A DNA stretch of 32,641 bases from CAZTPJ01 sp964614515 (GCA_964614515.1 CAZTPJ010000043.1:1-32641), one strand, 5' to 3'; shown: positions 7,549-15,304, counted from the first letter of the stretch. Made by a program: numbers and translations. Notes: generated from the sequence alone by a model not told the origin.

Positions 7549-9213
7549 ATGCGACGTTGTGCATGGCAAGTGCTGGCTTTGATGTTCGTTTCCATCGGAA
7601 GCGCTGGTGCGCAAGTGTGTACGCCGAATCCAAGCGCCACGGCCGCGCAGATCGCGCTGGCCACGGGCAGCGGCGCGCCGATGCTCACGGGCCTTGGCGA
7701 CCACACGCATGCGATCACGACGAAGTCGGCCGAGGCGCAGCGGTTCTTTGACCAGGGCCTCATCATGCACTACGCGTTCAACCACCGCGAGGCGGTTCGC
7801 GCGTTTCGACATGCGTCGGAGTTGGATCCCGAAGCGCCGATGCCGTTTTGGGGCATCGCGTTGTCACTTGGGCCGCACATCAACGCGCCGATGGACCCGG
7901 AGGCGTATGCGCCCGCGATGGCGGCGTTGGCGAAGGCGAAGGCCAACACGGCCAGCGGCTCCGCTCGCGAGCGGGCGTATGTCGAAGCGTTGTCGGCTCG
8001 CTACGCCGACGCCGCGCCGGAGGATCGCAGTTCGCTGGATCAGGCATATGCGGAGGCGATGCGGGCGCTGGCGAGACAGTTTCCCGGTGACATGACGGCG
8101 CAGACGCTCATGGCCGAGGCCGTCATGTGTACGTCGCCGTGGGACTATTGGCTGCCCAATGGCACGCTGCGTGCGCCGGTGGCGGAGGCGCGCGTGGCGC
8201 TCGAGCGCGTCATGTCCAACGACCTGAACAATCCCGGCGCGAATCACCTGTACATTCACGTCGTCGAGGCGGGGCCGACGCCGGAGGTGGGGATTCCGGC
8301 CGCGGATCGCCTGCGTGATCTCGTGCCCGTCGCGGGGCATCTTGTCCACATGCCGGGGCACATCTATGTTCGCGTCGGCATGTATCACGAGGCGAGCCGA
8401 TCAAATGAGGCGGCGATCAAAGCGGATCGCGAGTACTTCTCGACGTGCGGCATGCAGGGCTTCTATCCCCTCGCGTACTACCCGCATAACTGGCACTTCC
8501 TGTGGTGGTCCACGATGGCCGAGGGGCGCAGCGAAGACTGCCTTCGCGCCGCGCGGATCGCGGGGCTGAATATCACCAACGACTTCCCCGAAGCGCCGCG
8601 GCTTCGCGTGATGATCCCGTGTGCGCTCGTGCGTTTCGAGCGATGGGATGATGTGCTGCGATTGCCACAGCCGCCGGCCGAACAATTGTTTGAGACGGCC
8701 ATGTGGCGATACGCTCGCGGTCTCGCGCACGCCGCCAAGGGCAGCGTGGATTCCGCACGCTCCGAACTCTCGCAACTCACGCAGATCATCGAGAGCGAAC
8801 AGGGCAAGGCGCTGGAAATGCCATTTTTCTACGGCCTGTCACAACTCAAGATCGCCCATGGCCTGTTGGCCGCGGCCGTCGCAACCGGCGAGGGTCGGAC
8901 GGACGAAGGGCTTACGCATCTTCGAACGGCCGTGAAACTCGAAGATGGCATGGCGTACATGGAGCCGTCGTACTGGTATTACCCGGTTCGTCAGTCGCTC
9001 GGCGCGGCACTGCTGACGGCGAAGCGCTACAGCGAAGCCGAAGCGATCTTCCGCGAAGACCTGCGGCGGAACCCGAGCAACGGGTGGTCACTGGCGGGCC
9101 TGTCTCGCGCGCTGCGCGGGCAGGGCAAGACCGCCCCCGCCGATGAAGTCGAATCGTGGCAGCGAACGGCGTGGATTCGCGCGGATGTGCCGGTGGGGTT
9201 TGGGCCGTTCTAG
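7549..9213 (+). CDS. Secreted TPR-type protein with a conserved-looking His cluster, 554 aa
   Basis: The ATG at 7549 has AAGGAG at 7536-7541. Residues 1-21 are a signal peptide (MRRCAWQVLALMFVSIGSAGA, cut before QV), so the protein is exported. Residues 60-110 hold a TPR-like pair (RFFDQGLIMHYAFNHREAVRAF). The centre (230-272) has NHLYIHVVEAG and AGHLVHMPGHIYVRVG, with His at 233, 237, 264, 267 and 271 and further His at 313 and 316. More helical repeats follow (about 380-540). I recall widespread uncharacterised TPR proteins with this His-rich core. A metal site is possible but unproven. The gene stands alone. Confidence 0.85.
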   Translation: MRRCAWQVLALMFVSIGSAGAQVCTPNPSATAAQIALATGSGAPMLTGLGDHTHAITTKSAEAQRFFDQGLIMHYAFNHREAVRAFRHASELDPEAPMPFWGIALSLGPHINAPMDPEAYAPAMAALAKAKANTASGSARERAYVEALSARYADAAPEDRSSLDQAYAEAMRALARQFPGDMTAQTLMAEAVMCTSPWDYWLPNGTLRAPVAEARVALERVMSNDLNNPGANHLYIHVVEAGPTPEVGIPAADRLRDLVPVAGHLVHMPGHIYVRVGMYHEASRSNEAAIKADREYFSTCGMQGFYPLAYYPHNWHFLWWSTMAEGRSEDCLRAARIAGLNITNDFPEAPRLRVMIPCALVRFERWDDVLRLPQPPAEQLFETAMWRYARGLAHAAKGSVDSARSELSQLTQIIESEQGKALEMPFFYGLSQLKIAHGLLAAAVATGEGRTDEGLTHLRTAVKLEDGMAYMEPSYWYYPVRQSLGAALLTAKRYSEAEAIFREDLRRNPSNGWSLAGLSRALRGQGKTAPADEVESWQRTAWIRADVPVGFGPF

Positions 9214-9270
9214 GAAACGTCAAAGTCGTTTGAGACGATGAGCGACGAAGGTGCGAAGCACTCGCCCGGG

Positions 9271-9302
9271 CACAAGGTTGGTCAAAGACCGAACTCCTTG
9301 TG
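9271..9302. other. Stem-loop between convergent transcripts
   Basis: CACAAGG (9271-9277) pairs with CCTTGTG (9296-9302), and inside it GGTC (9280-9283) pairs with GACC (9287-9290) around AAA. It lies between the 3' end of the TPR gene and the 3' end of the minus-strand small operon. No T-run follows on either strand, so it may be a transcript-end or processing structure rather than a classical terminator. Confidence 0.4.
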
Positions 9303-9321
9303 AATCAGGCGCGCGAGTTGG

Positions 9322-9447
9322 TTAGTCCTGAACTGGGTTTGGCTTCCCTGTCGTCGTTATAGTCCCATTTTCGGGCGGGGATGGTGGCTTAGTCTCAGTC
9401 TGCGGGCGCTCGCCGCCCAGCGCCGAATCAGTTTCTTGCTGAGTCAT
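9322..9447 (-). CDS. Tiny proline/threonine-rich peptide, 41 aa
   Basis: An ATG at 9447 opens 41 codons to a TAA at 9322-9324. A strong GGAGGTGGAAA ribosome site precedes the ATG, and the ATG overlaps the TGA of the preceding tiny gene (ATGA). The peptide reads MTQQETDSALGGERPQ, then TETKPPSPPENG, then TITTTGKPNPVQD. It has no membrane helix. It shares the core QT-x-TKPP-SPP-NG with the 31-aa peptide upstream, so the two look like duplicates. It is the last gene of a four-gene minus-strand set. It is too short for ordinary gene calling; function unknown. Confidence 0.5.
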   Translation of the reverse strand: MTQQETDSALGGERPQTETKPPSPPENGTITTTGKPNPVQD

Positions 9448-9539
9448 TTTCCACCTCCGCTTCGCGTCTCGATGCCGTTCGGCGGCGGCGGTGGTGGGGG
9501 CGGTGGTGATGGAGGTGGCTTGGTCTGGTTAGTCTGCAT
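9444..9539 (-). CDS. Tiny polyproline peptide, 31 aa
   Basis: The ATG at 9539 comes one base after the stop of the membrane-protein gene (9541-9543), so it could be translated by reinitiation. It reads MQTNQTKPPPS, then a polyproline run, then NGIETRSGGGK and TGA (9444-9446). That TGA overlaps the ATG of the next tiny gene, and the codons for SGGGK supply that gene's ribosome site. A polyproline run of this kind stalls ribosomes unless EF-P is present. The alternative is a non-coding leader for the 41-aa gene. Confidence 0.42.
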   Translation of the reverse strand: MQTNQTKPPPSPPPPPPPPPNGIETRSGGGK

Positions 9540-9540
9540 T

Positions 9541-10095
9541 TCAAAACCCTTGTGCAGCGAGTGCGAAGGCCGCCAAGGCGGCCACCGCCATCGCAAAGAC
9601 CGCTTTAGCGGTATACCGTATGCTCTTTTGTATGTGTTGCAACCGTTGCTGGTTCAATCGCACAGCCTTGTCCGTGGCCTCGATCAGCCGATCTCGCATG
9701 GCTTCTGCACACTTGGCTTCATGTGACGTTGATTGATCGGATTCTGCTGTTTTCGGCTCTTGTTCGAGATGGGATCGGAGATCCTCCCGCCACTTTCGCC
9801 AACCCGAAAGGTCCACAATCTTCGGGTAGTCGCGTGGGAGAATGGCGCGGAACAAGTGGACTGCTGCTGCCAACAAAAAACCAAGCGAGGTCAGGCTGGC
9901 TGCATGATACACGAAGGCGTCAACTCGCTGCAACGCTAGCTCAAGCAAGTCGTGACGGGCGATTGAATAGAGTGCCCCGCCGAAAACGACTTGGGCCGTC
10001 AGGATCAAGCCAGCCCGGGAGTAAATCGAATCATTCGTTTCGAATGCTCGATTGTACTGTTCTACGACAAAACCGAGAAATTCTCTTTCATTCAT
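9541..10095 (-). CDS. Three-helix membrane protein, 184 aa
   Basis: No family can be named with confidence. Likely membrane helices are about 27-45 (AGLILTAQVVFGGALYS), 65-84 (ASLTSLGFLLAAAVHLF) and 163-182 (AKAVFAMAVAALAAFALA). Between the second and third is a charged cytoplasmic-looking helical stretch with many Glu, Gln and Arg. The layout (short N-terminal helix, two close membrane helices, long charged helix) resembles SLATT-type or Pycsar-type membrane effectors of bacterial defence, but this is only a shape comparison. It follows a 72-aa gene by 21 bp and is followed at once by two tiny proline-rich genes. Confidence 0.75.
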   Translation of the reverse strand: MNEREFLGFVVEQYNRAFETNDSIYSRAGLILTAQVVFGGALYSIARHDLLELALQRVDAFVYHAASLTSLGFLLAAAVHLFRAILPRDYPKIVDLSGWRKWREDLRSHLEQEPKTAESDQSTSHEAKCAEAMRDRLIEATDKAVRLNQQRLQHIQKSIRYTAKAVFAMAVAALAAFALAAQGF

Positions 10096-10116
10096 TGCTG
10101 AGGTGTCTCGCCGACA

Positions 10117-10335
10117 TTATGAATCTTGACGGGAATCATACGCCGACTCCCGAGAGTCGTCAAAGTCGGCGTAACGTCCGGCGATTGCGTCCATCTCAGC
10201 AAAGATGTCATGCCCGTTGGCGTGAGCAGCGCCCGGTTCATCGACGAAGACGATAACCTCGCGAACTTCTCCCTCGATTCGAGAGAGGCGTTCAACGATC
10301 TGTTCCTTGCTTCCCTTCAACACTTGAGCCTTCAT
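10117..10335 (-). CDS. Small conserved-looking protein, 72 aa
   Basis: The ATG at 10335 has a strong ribosome site (GGAGGT on the minus strand, 10341-10346), which rules out the longer open frame to 10599. It begins MKAQVLKGSKEQIVERLSRI, continues GEVREVIVFVDEP, and ends in an acidic DDSRESAYDSRQDS tail. I recall small cyanobacterial and planctomycete proteins with the same GEVREAIVF...DDSRE pattern, some of which may be antitoxin-like. I cannot confirm this. It leads the small operon with the 184-aa membrane protein 21 bp downstream, which suggests a functional pair. Confidence 0.78.
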   Translation of the reverse strand: MKAQVLKGSKEQIVERLSRIEGEVREVIVFVDEPGAAHANGHDIFAEMDAIAGRYADFDDSRESAYDSRQDS

Positions 10336-10490
10336 GCTTGACCTCCGAGGAATCATAGGAACGGTGCCGCGAGCGTGTTCCGAAGACGGGGATGGGATGT
10401 GGATTGGAGGCGGGAAGGAACTGGGAGACGTCCACACCACAGTTTGGCTGATGCGACGCCTAACCGTGTGGCGGGTTCGGCTGCCCCGCC

Positions 10491-11273
10491 TCATCCAACA
10501 CTCACCAGCGTCCCGATCGACTCGCCTTGCACGACCCGGCGAATGTTGCCGGGCTTCTTGAACTCGAAGACGATCACGGGCAACCGATGCTCCTGACACA
10601 TCGCCAGAGCGGTCATGTCCATGATGGACAGGCGGCGTGCGAGGGCTTCGGCGAAGGTGAGGGTTTCATAGCGTGTGGCCGTGGGATCGCGCTTGGGGTC
10701 CGCCGAGTACACGCCGTCAACCTTCGTCGCTTTCACAAGCACCTGGCATTCGAGTTCGGTGGCGCGAAGGGCCGCACCCGTGTCGGTTGAGAAGAACGGA
10801 TTGCCGGTCCCGGCCGCGAGGATGACGACACGGCCCTTTTCAAGATGTCGAATGGCCCTGCTTCGGATAAATGTCTCGGCCACGGCGCGAATCTCGATGG
10901 CCGACATCACACGGCAATCCGTCCCCAGCGCCACCAGGGACTCTTTGAGAGCCAGCGCGTTAATCACCGTGCCGAGCATGCCCATGTAGTCGGCCGTGGC
11001 CCGCTGGATGTGCCCGACGGCCGCAAGTTGCGCCCCGCGGATGATGTTCCCCCCCCCGACGACCACCGCCAACTGGGCGCCAACCTTCGCCGCGTCGTGA
11101 ATCTCGCCGGCGATGGTGCGGAGTTCGTCAGCATCAATGCCAAAACCTCCGGCCGTGCAGAACGCCTCGCCGCTGAGTTTGAGGAGGATTCGCTTGTACG
11201 GCCCGCGCGAGGCGTGGGTTGCTGAGGCTGGATCGGGTGACTGGGTTGACGCGGGGGCCGTGCGACTTGGCAT
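10491..11273 (-). CDS. pyrH: UMP kinase
   Basis: PyrH phosphorylates UMP to UDP with ATP in pyrimidine nucleotide synthesis (amino acid kinase fold, cytoplasmic, usually hexameric). The 260-residue protein shows KLSGE (32-36), GGGNIIRG (73-80), the UMP-side GTGNPFFSTDT (155-165) and ATKVDGVYSADP (182-193). The N-terminal 25 residues, rich in Ser, Pro and Ala, extend beyond the usual family start, but an AAAGGA ribosome site just before the ATG at 11273 and the lack of a later Met support this start. It is alone here rather than between tsf and frr. A run of nine C (11049-11057, plus strand) encodes the GGGN loop. Confidence 0.96.
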   Translation of the reverse strand: MPSRTAPASTQSPDPASATHASRGPYKRILLKLSGEAFCTAGGFGIDADELRTIAGEIHDAAKVGAQLAVVVGGGNIIRGAQLAAVGHIQRATADYMGMLGTVINALALKESLVALGTDCRVMSAIEIRAVAETFIRSRAIRHLEKGRVVILAAGTGNPFFSTDTGAALRATELECQVLVKATKVDGVYSADPKRDPTATRYETLTFAEALARRLSIMDMTALAMCQEHRLPVIVFEFKKPGNIRRVVQGESIGTLVSVG

Positions 11274-11302
11274 CGAAGTCCTTTCGTGTCCGGGTGCAAC
11301 TC

Positions 11303-11331
11303 ATTGAACCCGAGGGCGGTAGACTGGTCAA
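11303..11331 (-). promoter_or_regulatory. Candidate sigma-70-type promoter of pyrH
   Basis: On the minus strand TTGACC (11326-11331) and TTCAAT (11303-11308) are separated by exactly 17 bases and lie about 30 bases before the pyrH ATG. They match 5 of 6 and 4 of 6 consensus bases. Confidence 0.4.
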
Positions 11332-11452
11332 GGATGATCGAACCAAATCGCGGTCGGCCGCGAATGGATTGACGGCGAAGCGCGGCTTGCGGGGCCGCGG
11401 GGACCTCGCGGAGTGAACGCCCAGCGGGTCCACGGGCCGATACCAAAGCACC

Positions 11453-12430
11453 ATGCAGAGCGACATGCCCAATTCCGGGGCCACACAACCCAATGATACT
11501 ACCGGTATCGACGCCCCCGGGCTTGATTGGGCGCGGATCAAGCGCATCGTGACGCACGCGGCCGTGAGTGCGTGGGTCTTGTCGTTGGTCATTCATGTCG
11601 TGCTGCTCATCATCGCCGCGGTCATCACCTATCAGCCGTCACAGGCTGGCGGAGCGGGCGCCACGGGCGAGTATGACGTCGAGATGGCGGTGGTCACCGA
11701 GTCGGAACTCGTCGAGATTCAGCAGGCGGCGCTGGATGCGGAGACGCCGGCCGTGCCGGATCTTCCTGCGCCGGACCTGCCGTCAGAGGACACGTTGGCG
11801 TCAGACTTGACGGCGGAGTTGGCGGGCCTGACGGACATCTCGGATATGTCGGTTGAGATCGGTGGCGGCGATGTGTCGGGCGGCTCGCTGGGTGTGGCTG
11901 GTGCGGGCGGCGGGTCGGCATCGTTCTTTGGAGTCGAAGCGCGCGGCAATCGCTTTGCCTATGTCGTGGACATCTCGGGTTCGATGAGCATCGAAGGGCG
12001 CATCGAAACGCTTCGCGATCAACTCATCTCGTCGATCAACGCGCTCACTGAGACGGCGAGTTTCAGCGTGGTGGCGTTCAACCACGGCGCGTGGCCGTTG
12101 ACCGAGGAGGTCAAGTGGCTCGAGGCCTCCACGACGGGCAAGCGTGATGCATCCGCGCTGATTGAAAGGGTCGAGCCGTCTGGTGGCACGGTTCCGCTGC
12201 CCGCGTTCCAGAAGATCTACACGCTCAAGCCCCGGCCGGATGCGATCTACTTCATGACCGATGGGGAGTTTGATCCGTTGCACGCCGACGAGATCGCGCG
12301 GATGAACAAAGAGCACAAGATTCCGATTCACTGCATCGCGTACATGAGTTCCGCGTCTGAGGCCGTGATGCGCAAGATCGCGCGGGATTCGGGCGGGACG
12401 TATACCTATGTCGCCGGAGGCAGGCCATGA
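11453..12430 (+). CDS. VWA-domain protein with a TonB-like membrane anchor, 325 aa
   Basis: Residues 1-36 are cytoplasmic, 37-59 form one membrane helix (AVSAWVLSLVIHVVLLIIAA), 60-160 are an extended Ala/Pro/Gly/acidic periplasmic linker, and 163-325 are a von Willebrand A domain with a complete MIDAS: DISGS (173-177), Thr246 in SGGT and Asp270 in MTDGE. The helix contains Ser44-x3-His48, the spacing of Ser16 and His20 in TonB that couple it to ExbB-ExbD. With ExbB- and ExbD-like genes two and three genes downstream, I infer a TonB/TolA-like energy transducer whose effector end is a VWA domain. It is first in an eight-gene set; its stop overlaps the next start (ATGA). Confidence 0.9.
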   Translation: MQSDMPNSGATQPNDTTGIDAPGLDWARIKRIVTHAAVSAWVLSLVIHVVLLIIAAVITYQPSQAGGAGATGEYDVEMAVVTESELVEIQQAALDAETPAVPDLPAPDLPSEDTLASDLTAELAGLTDISDMSVEIGGGDVSGGSLGVAGAGGGSASFFGVEARGNRFAYVVDISGSMSIEGRIETLRDQLISSINALTETASFSVVAFNHGAWPLTEEVKWLEASTTGKRDASALIERVEPSGGTVPLPAFQKIYTLKPRPDAIYFMTDGEFDPLHADEIARMNKEHKIPIHCIAYMSSASEAVMRKIARDSGGTYTYVAGGRP

Positions 12431-13689
12431 TTGCGGCGGCCGTGGCGGCGGCATTGACAGGCGTGATCGGGCAAGTGACGCTGCGCGGGTTGGAATCTCC
12501 ACCCGCAGGCGACGTTGTCGCCGTGACGGCTGATGGCGTGACGGTTCGCGGGGAGGCAATGGGCGACACGATCATCGGCTGGGATCGGATTCGTTCCGTC
12601 GGTGGGGAGCATGCCGACGAGGCGGAACCATTTCTCGGCGTCGCCGAGCGTTTGTGGCGGGCGCGCGTTCGTATCGAACGCGGCGACATCTTCAGCGCTG
12701 AACCCCTGCTTGAAGAACCGTTTGAGTTCTATGAAGGTCGCGGCGGGCCGACGGCCGCGATGGTCGCCGAGGCGCTGCTGCGTGCGCGACTTCGTCGCGG
12801 AGCGCAGATCGCGGCCGTACGCCCGTGGATCGCGCTGCTATCCGCGAGGGAGCAGCAGGCTTCGGGTCCGGCGCAGGCGCACGGCGATTGGTCGATGCAG
12901 GCGGGACTCGGCGAGGTGATTGATTCGACGACCGGCCTGGCGCCAGCGCTGCCGCCGGTGTGGTTTGACTGGCCGTCGGTGGTGTCGTTTGCGTCGGCGG
13001 AGGGCTTGTCACGGCCTTCGGACTCGGCGTTGTCGGGCGCGGCCGCATTGCGAGCGCTGTATGTTCATGCCGCGCGATTCGAGTCGGGTTGGAAGGATGA
13101 GTTTCCGAGTGTGGATGCGTCGAGTCGGGCCGTGGCGATCACGCTTGAGATCGTCCGCGCACGAACGGGCACGCCCGCGCAGCGCGACGCAGCGCGGACG
13201 AAGATTCGCACGGCCCTGAACTCGCCGATGGAACCGTGGCTTGAGGCGTGGTATCGCGTGGGACTTGGTCGATCGCTGGCAATGGAAGATGATGATGAGA
13301 TGCGATTGCTCGCGGTCTCCGAACTGCTCGTTGTGCCAGCGAGGCTGGCGTCGGCGCACCCATATCTGGCGGGCATGGCGCTGGCCGATGCATCGCTGAT
13401 CCTGCGCGACCTGGGCCTGACCACCGGCGCGGATACGCTGCGTGATGAGTTGACGTTGTTGTATCCGGATCATCCGGCCGTGACGTGGTATCGACTTCAA
13501 GAGGGAAGCAAGGCGCGAGGGGATGCAATCGGTTCGCCGCGTGCGTCAGATGGAGATTTCACGGTGGCAGTTCACAACGTGGCCGATACCGCACAGGCGA
13601 GACGCCTGTGCCACCAAGACGTTCACGGGCATAACGCCTGTGCCGTCGTTGTTCGAAGTTCCGCATGGAGGTTCAGCCGACACCCATGA
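12427..13689 (+). CDS. Secreted helical protein of the ExbBD operon, 420 aa
   Basis: The ATG overlaps the TGA of the VWA gene. The first 15 residues (MIAAAVAAALTGVIG) look like a short signal peptide. Residues 16-58 form a small beta unit (VTLRGLESPPAGDVVAVT...IIGWDRIRSV) of a kind I associate with planctomycete exported proteins. The remainder is helical and TPR-like, without a recognised family. The last 35 or so residues (after about 385) are encoded by a palindromic repeat (GCACAGGCG/CGCCTGTGC) and are probably a late addition. The stop overlaps the next start (ATGA at 13686). Likely a periplasmic partner of the membrane complex. Confidence 0.8.
   Translation: MIAAAVAAALTGVIGQVTLRGLESPPAGDVVAVTADGVTVRGEAMGDTIIGWDRIRSVGGEHADEAEPFLGVAERLWRARVRIERGDIFSAEPLLEEPFEFYEGRGGPTAAMVAEALLRARLRRGAQIAAVRPWIALLSAREQQASGPAQAHGDWSMQAGLGEVIDSTTGLAPALPPVWFDWPSVVSFASAEGLSRPSDSALSGAAALRALYVHAARFESGWKDEFPSVDASSRAVAITLEIVRARTGTPAQRDAARTKIRTALNSPMEPWLEAWYRVGLGRSLAMEDDDEMRLLAVSELLVVPARLASAHPYLAGMALADASLILRDLGLTTGADTLRDELTLLYPDHPAVTWYRLQEGSKARGDAIGSPRASDGDFTVAVHNVADTAQARRLCHQDVHGHNACAVVVRSSAWRFSRHP
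13591..13644. repeat. GCACAGGCG palindromic repeat inside the 3' end of a gene
   Basis: GCACAGGCG-AGA-CGCCTGTGC (13591-13611) is a perfect 9-bp hairpin. A second imperfect half follows (GGGCATAACGCCTGTGCC, ending 13644). I recall the same GCACAGGCG-TCT-CGCCTGTGC palindrome as a dispersed intergenic repeat in planctomycetes and other genomes. Here it is read in frame and supplies the C-terminus of the upstream protein. Confidence 0.65.
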
Positions 13690-14447
13690 CCACTCTCTTT
13701 TCCATGTGCCTGACGCTTGCGCAGGCGGAGCCGCTTCCTGAGAAGTCTCTGCTGGATCACATTCGATCCGGTGGGACGATCGGCTATGTCATCATCGTGC
13801 TGTCGTTCGCCGCGATGGTGCTGGCGATCATGCACCTGATCCAGATACGCAAGTCCCGGCTCGCGCCGCCGGAGGTCGTGACGAAGCTCGACTTCCTGCT
13901 CGCCTCTGGCGACACGCGGGCGACGATGGAGTACGTGTTGAACAAAGATAATGAATGTTTCCTGACGCGGACATTCGCCGGCGCGCTGACGCGATGTTCG
14001 CGATCGGCGTTCGGCTTTCTCGAACTTCGCACCGCTCTTGAAGAGGCGGGCAAGCAGCAGGTGGATCGCCTGCACCGCACGGTTGATGGCATCGGCCTGA
14101 TCGGGGCCGTGGCGCCCATGCTCGGGCTGCTCGGCACGGTCGTCGGCATGGTCGGGGCGTTTGAAACCATCAGCGCCACCGAGGGCTTCGCCAAGCCGGC
14201 GCAACTGGCCGGGTCCATCTCGGTTGCGCTCATCACCACCGTGCTCGGCCTGTTGGTGGCGATTCCATGCACGGCCGCGCATGCGTACTTCCGCCATCGA
14301 ATCGATGATGTGACCAGCGGAATCGGGGAGACGATTGAGGAGTTGGCGGCGCACCTTCAGTCGGCGTCCGCGGGCGCCGCCCCCGCGGCGAAGCCCGCGC
14401 GTCAGGGTGGTCGGCCGTCACAGCCCGCGGAGGCCGCGGCGCGATGA
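13686..14447 (+). CDS. MotA/TolQ/ExbB family proton channel subunit, 253 aa
   Basis: ExbB/TolQ-type subunits form a pentameric channel in the inner membrane around an ExbD/TolR dimer and convert proton flow into motion. Membrane helices are at about 33-54, 135-158 and 176-200. The family signature GAVAPMLGLLGTVVGMVGAFE lies at 140-160. The start is the ATG at 13686 because it overlaps the previous stop (ATGA) like its neighbours; an ATG at 13665 would add seven residues. A short Ala/Pro-rich C-terminal tail follows. Two ExbD genes come next. A flagellar motor role is unlikely because no flagellar genes are near and the partners are ExbD-like. Confidence 0.93.
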   Translation: MTTLFSMCLTLAQAEPLPEKSLLDHIRSGGTIGYVIIVLSFAAMVLAIMHLIQIRKSRLAPPEVVTKLDFLLASGDTRATMEYVLNKDNECFLTRTFAGALTRCSRSAFGFLELRTALEEAGKQQVDRLHRTVDGIGLIGAVAPMLGLLGTVVGMVGAFETISATEGFAKPAQLAGSISVALITTVLGLLVAIPCTAAHAYFRHRIDDVTSGIGETIEELAAHLQSASAGAAPAAKPARQGGRPSQPAEAAAR

Positions 14448-14869
14448 TCTTCCGCCCGTCCAGAACCCGCGAAGGCGCCGGCTTCGACATGACGCCGATG
14501 ATCGACGTTGTGCTCCAACTGATCATTTTTTTCATGTACACGGCCCAGTTTTCGCAGGTCACTCGCACGCTGATCGATCTTCCCGCCGAGTCCGGCGAGG
14601 CCGAGGCGGAGGTTGAGCCGCGCGGGATCATCGTGGACATGCGGATTGATGGTTCGCTGCTGGTCGAGCGCGGAGATGTCACGCTCGAACAGTTCTTCGC
14701 GATGGTGGAGGCCGAGATTGCCGAGCGCGGTTCGGCTGACGCTGTGGAACTGCTTGTGCGGGCGCATCGCGATGCCCCGATGGCCCACGTCAATCAACTC
14801 GCGCAGCGACTGACGCTCATGGGCGTGCGAAACTGGCGACTGGCGACGTCGGAACAGATGCGCCCGTAA
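14444..14869 (+). CDS. ExbD/TolR family protein, first copy, 141 aa
   Basis: One membrane helix (about 17-37) follows the signature DMTPMIDVVLQLIIFFM; Asp21 is the expected proton-carrying residue. The periplasmic part (about 45-141) has the ExbD fold pattern: a strand GIIVDMRIDGSLLVE, then ...ELLVRAHRDAPMAHVNQL. The start overlaps the stop of the ExbB-like gene (ATGA). Together with the ExbB-like subunit and a second ExbD it should form the proton-driven core. Confidence 0.93.
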   Translation: MIFRPSRTREGAGFDMTPMIDVVLQLIIFFMYTAQFSQVTRTLIDLPAESGEAEAEVEPRGIIVDMRIDGSLLVERGDVTLEQFFAMVEAEIAERGSADAVELLVRAHRDAPMAHVNQLAQRLTLMGVRNWRLATSEQMRP

Positions 14870-14883
14870 CGGAACTGCCGCGG

Positions 14884-15297
14884 ATGAACTTCAGCCCGAA
14901 ATCCCGCATGCCGTCCGCGAAGGGGCTTCCGATCGCGAGCCTCATCGACGTGGTGTTTCTGCTGCTGATCTACTTCATCGTCACGTCGTCGATGGTTCCG
15001 GCCGAGTCGTTCCTGTCGTCTTCACTACGGGCGGAGTCTCGCGCCGGCGGGCAGGCGGCGGACTTGCAGCCGCAGATCGTCCTTGTGGATATGGTCGAAG
15101 GTGAACCGGCGTTCATGCTCGGCGGGCGCACGCTGCGCACGCGAACGCAACTCTGGGCAATTCTTCGGCAACTTCCCAAGGAGGGAGGGGTATTTGTGAA
15201 GGTGACCGGGCGTGTGCCGGTGTCGGCGACGGCCGCGGCCCTCCAGGCGTGCAAAGATGCCGGGTTTAGGCGTGTCAGTTATGTTCCGCTGCCGTAG
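14884..15297 (+). CDS. ExbD/TolR family protein, second copy, 137 aa
   Basis: Signature IASLIDVVFLLLIYFIVTSS at about 17-36 with Asp22 as the expected proton-carrying residue. The C-terminal part VFVKVTGRVPVSATAAAL matches the ExbD periplasmic domain. It differs strongly from the first copy, so a heteromeric ExbD pair is likely rather than a recent duplication. It begins 14 bp after the first copy. The next gene starts within ten bases of its stop, or overlaps it, depending on the start used. Confidence 0.92.
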   Translation: MNFSPKSRMPSAKGLPIASLIDVVFLLLIYFIVTSSMVPAESFLSSSLRAESRAGGQAADLQPQIVLVDMVEGEPAFMLGGRTLRTRTQLWAILRQLPKEGGVFVKVTGRVPVSATAAALQACKDAGFRRVSYVPLP

Positions 15298-15304
15298 GGA
15301 GAAT

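Noticed and set aside
9436..9726. 96-aa plus-strand frame with a Gly run
   Set aside because: It is antisense to the polyproline peptide and the 3' end of the membrane-protein gene, and has no ribosome site.
13686..14869. Flagellar motor genes motA/motB
   Set aside because: The partners have the short ExbD form with one helix and lack the OmpA-like peptidoglycan-binding domain of MotB.
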